60,663 nucleotides of DNA, from contig CAJUKX010000016.1 of NCBI GenBank assembly GCA_910586975.1, positions 1-60,663 of the forward strand, read 5' to 3'. The notes beneath the pieces were generated by a model, which did no database searches, was not told where the DNA came from, and was given only the letters and a program-made list of their open reading frames with translations. This DNA is from an uncultured Muribaculaceae bacterium (GTDB lineage: Bacteria; Bacteroidota; Bacteroidia; Bacteroidales; Muribaculaceae). Shown piece by piece: positions 48,821 through 56,306 of this stretch; positions within the stretch are counted from its first letter, which is position 1; every line of letters starts with the position of its first letter. The position numbers and the translations under genes are program-made.

Positions 48821-50905
48821 ATGAGAAATATTCTTGTTCCCATATTCATTTTCCTCGCTATTATGGCAAACGCAGAAAATCCGTTCTTTCAAGAATTTAA
48901 CACCACGCACAACACAGCGCCTTTCTCGCAGATTAAAAACTCGCATTACGAGGAGGCTATCGACCGCGGCATAGAAAAAGCCAATGCCGAGATCAAACAG
49001 ATAGTGGACAACCAATCGGCTCCCGATTTTGAAAACACCATAGTCGCTCTCGAACGCGTGGGCAACGACCTCAACCGCGTGCTTGGAGTATTTTACCCCA
49101 TGCTTTCGGCCAATGCCGACGATGAAATGCTCGAGATTGCTATGAAAGTATCGCCCAAGCTCAGCGACTATTCCACTTCTATAATCCTCAACGAGGGTCT
49201 GTGGAACAGAGTGAAGGCCGTTTACGAAAACCGGGCCTCATATAAACTCGACCCCGAACAGACCACCCTGCTGCAGAATACATACGACATGTTTGCACAG
49301 AACGGCGCAAACCTGCAGGGTGAAGACCGCGAGACTTACCGCAAGCTCTCGGCCGAACTGACACAACTCACCACTCTCTTCGGCCAGAATGTGCTCAAAG
49401 AGATGCCTACATACGAAATGTGGCTTACCGCGGCCGACCTCGACGGACTGCCCGAAAGCTCCACCGCTCCCGCTGCCGAAGCTGCAAAGGAAAAAGGCCG
49501 CGAGGGTGAATACCTCTTTACTCTCGATGCTCCGGTGTACATGTCGTTCATGAAGAACTCAACCCGCCGCGACCTGCGCGAACGCATGTGGCGTCTTTAC
49601 ACCGGACGCAATACCTCAGGCGAATACTCAAACATCGAGGTTATGAAAAACATAGCCGATGTTCGCCGAAAGATTGCCAATCTGCTGGGTTCGCCCAACT
49701 ATGCCACCCACTCGCTCAAACGCACCATGGCCAAGAATCCCGAAGGTGTGTACAAGCTGCTCAATCAGCTGCGCGAAGCATATACCGCTCCCATGAAGGC
49801 TGAAATAGCCGAACTCAACGCTTTCGCTTCTGAAACCGAAGGACGCCCATTCACCATGATGCCCTGGGACTACAGTTTCTATGCCAATAAACTCAAGACT
49901 GCCAAATACTCGTTTGACGAGGAAGCTCTGCGCCCCTACTTCGAGCTCGACAATACCATCAAAGGCGTGTTTGGACTTGCCACCAAGCTCTATGGCCTGC
50001 AATTCACACAGAATCCCTCAATCGAGGTATATCACCCCGATGTAAAAGCATTTGATGTAAACGACGCCGACGGCAACTTCATAGGCGTACTCTATACCGA
50101 CTTCTTCCCCCGTGCGTCCAAGCGCCAGGGTGCATGGATGACCAACCTCTTCGAGCAGTATGTAGACAGCACAGGTGTTGACCACCGTCCGCACATCTCT
50201 ATAGTGATGAACTTCACCAAACCCACCGCCGACAAGCCCTCGCTCCTCACTCCCTACGAAGTGGAGACATTCCTGCACGAGTTCGGACACTCGCTGCACG
50301 GACTGCTTGCCAAGGGTAAATACGCATCGCTCTCGGGCACAAACGTTTATCGCGATTTCGTGGAATTACCCTCGCAGTTCAACGAAAACTATCTTACCGA
50401 AAAAGAATTCCTCGACGGCTTTGCACAGCATTATATCAACGGCGACTCTATACCCCAGGAACAGATCGACCGTCTGGTAGCCTCGCAGCAGTACGGCGCA
50501 GCATACGCCTGCATGCGCCAGCTCATGTTCGGATTTCTCGACATGGCATGGCACACCACTACCGCACCCGTTGACGATGCCGTTGCTTTCGAGATCGCAG
50601 CAGTGAAGCCTGTTGAGATTTTCGCTCCCGTTGAAGGCGCGCTCACATCTCCCCAGTTCTCACACATCTTCTCGGGCGGATATGCTGCCGGCTACTACAG
50701 CTACAAATGGGCTGAAGTGCTCGATGCCGATGCTTTCGACTTTTTCAAACAGAACGGCATTTTCGACAAAAAGACGGCCGACGCATTCCGCACCAACGTA
50801 CTCGAGAAGGGCGGATCTGAAGACCCTGCTGAACTCTACCGCCGTTTCCGCGGACAAGACCCCTCGGTTGATGCTCTGATGCGCCGCGACGGCATCCTGA
50901 AATAA
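48821..50905 (+). CDS. M3 family peptidyl-dipeptidase / oligopeptidase
   Basis: A 694-aa metallopeptidase of the M3A clan with zinc motif HEFGHSLHG (HEFGH at 486-490) and the third ligand Glu in SGTNVYRDFVELPSQFNE. A signal peptide (residues 1-18, ANA) puts it in the periplasm, unlike cytoplasmic E. coli Dcp or OpdA. It trims oligopeptides, likely two residues at a time from the C-terminus by family. Codons end heavily in C, suggesting good expression. It is monocistronic with a short hypothetical following 1 bp later. Confidence 0.92.
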   Translation: MRNILVPIFIFLAIMANAENPFFQEFNTTHNTAPFSQIKNSHYEEAIDRGIEKANAEIKQIVDNQSAPDFENTIVALERVGNDLNRVLGVFYPMLSANADDEMLEIAMKVSPKLSDYSTSIILNEGLWNRVKAVYENRASYKLDPEQTTLLQNTYDMFAQNGANLQGEDRETYRKLSAELTQLTTLFGQNVLKEMPTYEMWLTAADLDGLPESSTAPAAEAAKEKGREGEYLFTLDAPVYMSFMKNSTRRDLRERMWRLYTGRNTSGEYSNIEVMKNIADVRRKIANLLGSPNYATHSLKRTMAKNPEGVYKLLNQLREAYTAPMKAEIAELNAFASETEGRPFTMMPWDYSFYANKLKTAKYSFDEEALRPYFELDNTIKGVFGLATKLYGLQFTQNPSIEVYHPDVKAFDVNDADGNFIGVLYTDFFPRASKRQGAWMTNLFEQYVDSTGVDHRPHISIVMNFTKPTADKPSLLTPYEVETFLHEFGHSLHGLLAKGKYASLSGTNVYRDFVELPSQFNENYLTEKEFLDGFAQHYINGDSIPQEQIDRLVASQQYGAAYACMRQLMFGFLDMAWHTTTAPVDDAVAFEIAAVKPVEIFAPVEGALTSPQFSHIFSGGYAAGYYSYKWAEVLDADAFDFFKQNGIFDKKTADAFRTNVLEKGGSEDPAELYRRFRGQDPSVDALMRRDGILK

Positions 50906-50906
50906 T

Positions 50907-51386
50907 ATGGATTCGAGCCGGGTTACATCATCAGCATACCTCGCCGCCATAGCGCGCCGTATTTTATGGCGCGCGTGGTGGTTCCCGGCCATAGCGCTCG
51001 CGGTGATTGCCGCGGGCCTGATGGTTGACATACGCATGGCCATAATAGGGCTGATGCTGTTGCTGATTATATACCCTATGGTAATGTCGTTTGTGATAAT
51101 AAGGTATGCAGCGCTCCCCCAATTAGCCCTACGCACCCTTGCAAACGTCTACTCACTCAAAGACAAGTCGTTGACTCTCATCCAAGTGACCACCGACGAC
51201 GAAACCGGCCAAACCACATCGCAAGAGCTTGGCACATTCGAGGTGTCGGGCATGGAACAAAGCGGCACCCGCATAATTTTCAAGACAGGAACCACGGTGA
51301 GCGATATAGTGATTGTACCTGCCGACTCCATTGCCCCGCAGGCTCTCTCGGACTTGGAAACAGCCTTTGAATCGGCTATAAATTAG
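50907..51386 (+). CDS. Hypothetical protein with two membrane helices
   Basis: A 159-aa protein with two helices (about 23-42 and 45-67) followed by a soluble domain (about 75-155) that looks like a small beta-rich PH-like fold (SLKDKSLTLIQVTTDDE, IIFKTGTTVSDIVIVPA). A similar layout is seen in YcxB-like proteins, but I would not assign a name. Starts 1 bp after the M3 peptidase gene and is probably translated with it. No catalytic residues visible. Confidence 0.65.
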   Translation: MDSSRVTSSAYLAAIARRILWRAWWFPAIALAVIAAGLMVDIRMAIIGLMLLLIIYPMVMSFVIIRYAALPQLALRTLANVYSLKDKSLTLIQVTTDDETGQTTSQELGTFEVSGMEQSGTRIIFKTGTTVSDIVIVPADSIAPQALSDLETAFESAIN

Positions 51387-51428
51387 AAGTTGTTCAAAGC
51401 TCCTAATCCAAATTTGCGATTTTTTCAT

Positions 51429-51436
51429 TAACTTTG
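51429..51436 (+). promoter_or_regulatory. fabG -7 box
   Basis: TAACTTTG, perfect -7 consensus, 41 bp before the fabG start. The nearest TTTG (51413-51416) is only 12 bp upstream, so no proper -33 is seen. Confidence 0.5.
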
Positions 51437-51477
51437 CAGCCTAAAACCGAATAAACTGTCAAAAAACTGATAAAAAC

Positions 51478-52224
51478 ATGAAACTTCTTGAAGGAAAGAC
51501 CGCTCTCATCACAGGTGCGGCCCGCGGTATCGGAAAAGCTCTCGCTATCCGTTTCGCTCAGGAAGGCGCCAACATCGCCTTCACCGACCTCGTAATTGAT
51601 GAAAACGGCAAACAGACCGAAGCCGAAATCGAAGCTCTCGGTGTGAAATGCAAAGGCTACGCTTCAAATGCTGCCGATTTCAACCAGACCAAAGAGGTTG
51701 TTGAACAGGTTAAGAACGACTTCGGTCGCATTGATATCCTTGTAAACAACGCCGGTATCACAAAAGACGGCCTTATGATGCGCATGACCGAACAGCAGTG
51801 GGATGCCGTTATCGCCGTTAACCTCAAATCGGCCTTCAACTTCATCAACGCCGTGCTGCCCATCATGCTGCGCCAGCGCTCAGGCTCTATCATCAACATG
51901 GCTTCTGTAGTAGGCGTACACGGTAATGCAGGACAGTCAAACTACGCTGCATCAAAGGCCGGTCTTATCGCTCTTGCCAAGAGTATCGCTCAGGAAGTTG
52001 GCTCACGCGGCATCCGCGCCAACGCCATCGCTCCCGGCTTTATCGAAACTGCCATGACCGCTGCCCTGCCCGACGATATCCGCGCCGAATGGATCAAGAA
52101 GATTCCTCTGCGCCGCGGCGGTAAGGTTGAAGACATCGCTTCTGTTGCTCTCTTCCTCGCTTCTGACCTCTCGAGCTATGTTTCGGGTCAAGTTATCCAG
52201 GTTGACGGCGGTATGAACATGTAA
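51478..52224 (+). CDS. fabG: 3-oxoacyl-ACP reductase
   Basis: A 248-aa short-chain dehydrogenase with cofactor motif TGAARGIGKA (12-21), NNAG (90-93), and catalytic Asn115, Ser143, Tyr156 and Lys160 (YAASK). It reduces 3-oxoacyl-ACP with NADPH in fatty acid synthesis. Conserved blocks RGIRANAIAPGFIETAMT and SSYVSGQVIQVDGGM, which are strong in FabG, support this assignment over other SDRs. It stands alone between a -7 box and a strong terminator rather than in a fab cluster. SDR substrate assignment carries some uncertainty. Confidence 0.92.
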   Translation: MKLLEGKTALITGAARGIGKALAIRFAQEGANIAFTDLVIDENGKQTEAEIEALGVKCKGYASNAADFNQTKEVVEQVKNDFGRIDILVNNAGITKDGLMMRMTEQQWDAVIAVNLKSAFNFINAVLPIMLRQRSGSIINMASVVGVHGNAGQSNYAASKAGLIALAKSIAQEVGSRGIRANAIAPGFIETAMTAALPDDIRAEWIKKIPLRRGGKVEDIASVALFLASDLSSYVSGQVIQVDGGMNM

Positions 52225-52249
52225 TTTCATATCCGAACATACACATTAG

Positions 52250-52297
52250 AAAATCCGGAGGGTGGTTCTTCCCGAACCGTCCTCCGGATTTTCTCTT
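52250..52297 (+). terminator. Intrinsic terminator of fabG
   Basis: Perfect 12-bp arms AAAATCCGGAGG (52250-52261) and its complement (52281-52292), with an inner GGTTC/GAACC pair and a T-rich tail. It occupies the start of the 325-bp gene-free stretch 52225-52549, the rest of which is AT-rich upstream DNA of ndk. Confidence 0.93.
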
Positions 52298-52491
52298 TAA
52301 CTTTAACATTTGTTTAACTACATTTTCACGTTGATAACACCAAAACACAGGCGATTGTTGAATTTATGTTGTAAAACATATTTTTACGCAACTTTCTATT
52401 ATTAGGTTTTTTAGAGGTCGAGATTTAACACACGTATATTCCTTTAGCATTTTTTAATCAAGAAAAATTTCCTCAATAAGTTGATTTTTTG

Positions 52492-52499
52492 TAACTTTG
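52492..52499 (+). promoter_or_regulatory. ndk -7 box
   Basis: TAACTTTG, perfect -7 consensus, 50 bp before the ndk start. A weak TTTC at about 52468 could be the -33. Confidence 0.5.
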
Positions 52500-52549
52500 A
52501 GAAGTGCAAAATTCGCATTTACAATAATTAACACGTTGACATCCAAGTC

Positions 52550-53011
52550 ATGGAGCAGACTTTTGTAATCCTAAAACCTTCAACAATCCAGCGCAGTCTT
52601 ATAGGCGACGTTATCACACGCTACCAGCGCAAAGGACTTATTGTTACCGGTATAAAGATGATGCAGCTCGACGAAAAAATTCTTCGCGAACACTACGCTC
52701 ATCTTGTCGACCGTCCTTTCTTCCCTTCGCTGGTCGATTCTATGACTCGCACCCCCGTGATTGTAATGGTGCTCAAAGGCAAGGATGCCGTTGAAGTTGT
52801 AAGAGCCATGACCGGCGCAACAAATTGCCGCAAAGCCGCTCCCGGTACCATCCGCGGCGACTTCGGTATGAGCGGACAGGAAAACATTGTGCATGCTTCC
52901 GACTCTCCCGAAAATGCTGTGATTGAAATCAACCGATTCTTCAAGCCTGAAGAAATCTTTGATTACCCGATGCCTACTTTCAATGCGATTTACGCACCCG
53001 ACGAACAATAA
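52550..53011 (+). CDS. ndk: Nucleoside diphosphate kinase
   Basis: A 153-aa enzyme that moves phosphate among nucleoside di- and triphosphates. Phosphohistidine His115 lies in the signature NIVHASDSPENA. Other conserved points are the K in LKPSTIQR near the start, TGATN, GTIRGDFG and the C-terminal FNAIYAPDEQ. The length equals the bacterial hexamer type. Single gene with its own -7 box. Confidence 0.97.
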   Translation: MEQTFVILKPSTIQRSLIGDVITRYQRKGLIVTGIKMMQLDEKILREHYAHLVDRPFFPSLVDSMTRTPVIVMVLKGKDAVEVVRAMTGATNCRKAAPGTIRGDFGMSGQENIVHASDSPENAVIEINRFFKPEEIFDYPMPTFNAIYAPDEQ

Positions 53012-53064
53012 TTAATTTTTTAAGACTCATACGGGGTTTCGACAATCCCCTCGATCTCTCCAAA

Positions 53065-54081
53065 ATGGACTTTAAATCAGTAATGAAACTCTCTCGCAAG
53101 ATCACATTCGCAAGCACACTTGCTCTCGCGCTGCTTTTCGGAGGCTCTGTTTCTGCACAGAACTATCGTCTTCCCGGCCAGCACAACCAGCAGCACAGTG
53201 AGCTTATCGCCAGCCAGAGCCACGGCAACCTCGAAGTAGAAAATACACAGAAGTATCTCGAAGCTCTCTTCGCCGAAGAAGAAGAACCCGAAATCGACAT
53301 CTACACCGAAGGTTGGGACAGCGGCTTCCTCAATTGCTACAAAAACGCCGTCGTACCCCAGCACGCCGTAATTGACGTAAGCAAATACTGCATGCCCCAC
53401 CCCGGATACGTGACCTCGCCCTACGGCTATCGTCGTCGTTTCCGCAGAATGCACAAGGGTATAGACCTCAAGGCCAACACCGGCGACACAGTTCGCGCAG
53501 CTTTCGACGGTAAAGTCCGCATCACCAAGTACGAACGCAAAGGCTACGGATACTACGTAGTGATACGCCACACCAACGATCTCGAAACCGTATACGGACA
53601 CCTCTCAAAGTTCCTCGTTGAACCCGACACATACGTCCGCGCAGGCGATCCCATCGCTCTTGCAGGTAACACCGGACGCTCAACCGGCTCTCACCTCCAC
53701 TTCGAAACCCGCTACATGGGCTATGCCATCAACCCCGCGGCTATTTTCGACTTCGCCAATCAGACCACTCACACCGATACCTATACTTTCGATAAGAATA
53801 CTTATCAGAAAGCCCGTAACTTCTCGCCCGAGGCCAATGCAGCCTACGCCAACGCCTATCGCGCTACCCACAAGGTTGAATACGGCAGCGGCAAGTCGTC
53901 ATCGTCTTCGGCTTCAGCATCTGCTTCGCGCAAAGGCGCCAAGAGCATCACAGTGCGCAAAGGCGACTCGCTCAGCCTCATAGCATCGCGCAACGGCACC
54001 ACAGTGAGAAAGATTTGCCAGCTCAACGGCATCAAATCCTCTGCCACACTGCGTCCCGGCCAGAAGCTCAAAGTAAGATAA
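53065..54081 (+). CDS. Secreted M23 peptidoglycan peptidase with LysM domain
   Basis: A 338-aa exported protein. Signal peptide 1-31 (SVSA); N-terminal linker to about 110; M23 domain about 114-225 with zinc ligands His130, Asp134 (HKGIDLK) and His210, His212 (SHLHFET); Ser/Ala-rich linker about 277-292; LysM 293-338 (ITVRKGDSLSLIASRN). M23 enzymes cut peptide cross-links, and LysM holds peptidoglycan. All key residues for an active enzyme are present. It probably shapes or divides the wall; neighbours give no more detail. Strong hairpin terminator follows. Confidence 0.93.
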   Translation: MDFKSVMKLSRKITFASTLALALLFGGSVSAQNYRLPGQHNQQHSELIASQSHGNLEVENTQKYLEALFAEEEEPEIDIYTEGWDSGFLNCYKNAVVPQHAVIDVSKYCMPHPGYVTSPYGYRRRFRRMHKGIDLKANTGDTVRAAFDGKVRITKYERKGYGYYVVIRHTNDLETVYGHLSKFLVEPDTYVRAGDPIALAGNTGRSTGSHLHFETRYMGYAINPAAIFDFANQTTHTDTYTFDKNTYQKARNFSPEANAAYANAYRATHKVEYGSGKSSSSSASASASRKGAKSITVRKGDSLSLIASRNGTTVRKICQLNGIKSSATLRPGQKLKVR

Positions 54082-54125
54082 TATAAGTCTTATAGGCTTC
54101 TAAGGAAGCCTGACCAAACCATACA

Positions 54126-54175
54126 AAGCTCCATAATCGCATTTATTATTACAATGTGTTATGGAGCTTATTTTT
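54126..54175 (+). terminator. Intrinsic terminator of the M23 gene
   Basis: Perfect 11-bp arms AAGCTCCATAA (54126-54136) and TTATGGAGCTT (54159-54169) followed by ATTTTT. A second small hairpin (54094-54111) precedes it. The right arm lies over the upstream in-frame start at 54154, supporting the later start at 54184 for the next gene. Confidence 0.85.
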
Positions 54176-54183
54176 CACTTTAT

Positions 54184-55197
54184 ATGGCCAATTTCTCTTC
54201 ACGATTTCTCCCTCTCATCTCGGCCTTACTGATTGCTATAGCCGCGCATGCCGAAATGTCTGAAAAGCGCATGGCTGCCATCATTGCGAAATATGATGTG
54301 GCCGACATGGTGATGAACGCTCCCGATGCCGGCTCTTTCTGGATTATGTTGCAGATGACCAACCACGATTATCACCGTGTGGCCAAGTCTCTTGCCGGAA
54401 ACGGCGACCGCGACATCAAACGCGACCTTATAGGCGTGCTGAGCGAATGCCACAACTACTTCACCAACGTACCTACCCGCCCGGAGGCTTATACACTGAT
54501 GGAATCGCTGGCCGACTCCATGGGCATACGCTCAACAAGCCCCCTGGTGTCGTTCTCGGTGACAGATGAGCCCGATATGGCCCTGTTTGGCTATCCCAAC
54601 GGCTACATATTCATGACGGGAGCCCTGTACGATGAAATCCGTGCCGACACCTTGGCTACAACGGCTTTGCTGGCATCTGAGGCTGCCCACTATGCCCTGC
54701 AACACGCATACGCACACTCAAAATGGGAAAAGTCGCGCAAACGCCGCCAACGCTTCTGGCGCATCCTGGGAGCCTCGGCCTTGGCAGCCACATCGGTAGT
54801 TGCAGATGTTGCCTCCGACGGCTACGTTCCGGCCGACATAGGCGTTGCGGCGGCTGTGTTGGTGGCTGCATCGCCCATAGAACGCCGATACACCATGCAC
54901 TACAGTCCACGCCAGATACTCGAGGCCGATATAGTGGCGTACCGTTTCATGCAATGGGCCACAGGCTCGGGCGACAGCTACATACGTGCTCTGCAACTGG
55001 CCGGCAACGACATCGACGCCACCTCGGGCTTTGAAGGCCCGGACTATCCTACCGTAGCCGAGCGTGTGGCTCTGCTGCGCTACATGCGCGACAATCCTCA
55101 GCTCAGAGACAAGGTTAGAGCCAACAGCATAAGGGCTAAAAAAGTCGACAGCTATTTCAATATTTTCTCTCCCGCAAATTTTGCAGGTGCGAAATAA
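54184..55197 (+). CDS. M48-family-like protein with degenerate zinc site
   Basis: A 337-aa exported protein, signal peptide 1-23 (AHA). The family context is plain: FGYPNGYIFMTGALYDEI, then the helix LLASEAAHYALQHAYAH, and EADIVAYRFM downstream. In active M48 proteases the helix reads HExxH; here it is SEAAH (165-169), so the first zinc-ligand His is Ser. One membrane-like segment lies near 198-230. It is probably an inactive homologue with a structural or chaperone role (inference). Start 54184 is preferred because 54154 lies in the preceding terminator. Confidence 0.75.
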   Translation: MANFSSRFLPLISALLIAIAAHAEMSEKRMAAIIAKYDVADMVMNAPDAGSFWIMLQMTNHDYHRVAKSLAGNGDRDIKRDLIGVLSECHNYFTNVPTRPEAYTLMESLADSMGIRSTSPLVSFSVTDEPDMALFGYPNGYIFMTGALYDEIRADTLATTALLASEAAHYALQHAYAHSKWEKSRKRRQRFWRILGASALAATSVVADVASDGYVPADIGVAAAVLVAASPIERRYTMHYSPRQILEADIVAYRFMQWATGSGDSYIRALQLAGNDIDATSGFEGPDYPTVAERVALLRYMRDNPQLRDKVRANSIRAKKVDSYFNIFSPANFAGAK

Positions 55198-55218
55198 CCT
55201 CCACACCTTAATTTTTTG

Positions 55219-55226
55219 TAAATTTG
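55219..55226 (+). promoter_or_regulatory. -7 box upstream of the DUF3298 lipoprotein gene
   Basis: TAAATTTG, perfect consensus, 82 bp before the start. No suitable -33 found. Confidence 0.45.
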
Positions 55227-55308
55227 CACCGGATTTGTATCCTTTCTATCACCACAATTGTTTCAAATTCATAAATAGCATTAACTAACAACGCAAAACT
55301 ACACTACT

Positions 55309-56121
55309 ATGCTGTACAGACACACCTTGAAACTGGCTGCTGCCACTATGGCTGTTGCTGCCTTCTGTTCCTGCTCCAAGTCAGAAACAGCTTCTGATGA
55401 GTCATTTGAATTTAAAACTTATTCAGCCCACGAAGTATACCGTCTCGATAATACCGCCAAAGTTTTCATGACCGATAACGATGTTTGCTACGAAGACTCG
55501 GCCTCACTCATTCTACCCATGAAAATCAACGGCAGGGATGTAAGTTCGTTGCGCGATTCAATAATCAAGACCGCCTTCGACACCGTTGCCGCACCCGGCG
55601 ATGCCATGAAGTCATTCTTCAAGAAGGTAGCCAACGAGAGCGGCTACAATGCCGTACTCGCTTCTGACACCGTTCCTCGGTCAGACACCGACGGCATGTC
55701 GCTCGTTCAGGGCGAGATATTCAGCATGTCTACCGATATGCTCACCTACCGTGTCACCGACTACGAATACATGCCCGCCGCGGCCCACGGCCTTACCACC
55801 TCGCAGTTTATCACCTACTACATACCGGGCGACACCATCCTCACCCTCAACTCGCTCTTTACACCCGAGGGATTGGAAAAACTGCCCGCAATGCTGCGCC
55901 AACGCGCCACTCAGCTCGCCCCGGCCATCGGGCCCACCGACATCCAGTCGCTGCCCTCTATGGGTAATTTCTACATCAGTCTCGACGATGCGCTTGTATT
56001 CGTTTACCAGCCCTACGAAGTGGCCTCATACGCCCAGGGCAGCATAGCCATATCGTTCTATCCCTATCAGCTCACAGAGCTGCTCACACCGCTGGGCCTC
56101 AAAATATTCCATCTTGAATAA
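55309..56121 (+). CDS. DUF3298/RsiV-like lipoprotein
   Basis: A 270-aa putative lipoprotein; the N-terminus ends AAFCSCSKSE and would be lipidated at Cys22 (the lipobox is imperfect). The C-terminal half (about 160-265) resembles DUF3298, as in RsiV-type proteins: GLTTSQFITYYIPGDTILTLNSLF, MGNFYISLDDALVFVYQPYEVASYAQG. RsiV binds lysozyme in Bacillus, but the role in Bacteroidota is unknown. No sigma factor gene lies next to it, so I would not propose an anti-sigma role. Monocistronic; long perfect hairpin after it. Confidence 0.78.
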   Translation: MLYRHTLKLAAATMAVAAFCSCSKSETASDESFEFKTYSAHEVYRLDNTAKVFMTDNDVCYEDSASLILPMKINGRDVSSLRDSIIKTAFDTVAAPGDAMKSFFKKVANESGYNAVLASDTVPRSDTDGMSLVQGEIFSMSTDMLTYRVTDYEYMPAAAHGLTTSQFITYYIPGDTILTLNSLFTPEGLEKLPAMLRQRATQLAPAIGPTDIQSLPSMGNFYISLDDALVFVYQPYEVASYAQGSIAISFYPYQLTELLTPLGLKIFHLE

Positions 56122-56141
56122 TACAGACTGTTCCCTCATAT

Positions 56142-56194
56142 AAATTCCATGTAGTTGCAACCACAATATTTATTGTTGCAACTACATGGAATTT
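56142..56194. terminator. Long perfect hairpin after the DUF3298 gene
   Basis: A 20-bp perfect inverted repeat (56142-56161 and 56175-56194) with a 13-nt loop. No T-run on the plus side. It may be a terminator of the Bacteroides kind, an RNA-stabilising stem, or a protein-binding site ahead of the M16 gene. Confidence 0.6.
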
Positions 56195-56306
56195 AACATA
56201 TATTAACCATCGCTTTTGTAATTTTATCACCATTTCAACGTCTAACAATTAAATATAAACTCAGCAATCAATAACAATAAAATAATATTCACCAATCAAA
56301 ACGTTT

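Noticed and set aside
54154..54183. Earlier start for the M48-like gene
   Set aside because: The ATG at 54154 lies inside the preceding terminator hairpin and adds ten residues before a good signal peptide.
55309..56121. Anti-sigma role for the DUF3298 lipoprotein by analogy to RsiV
   Set aside because: No sigma factor gene is adjacent and the protein appears to be a lipoprotein without a cytoplasmic part.
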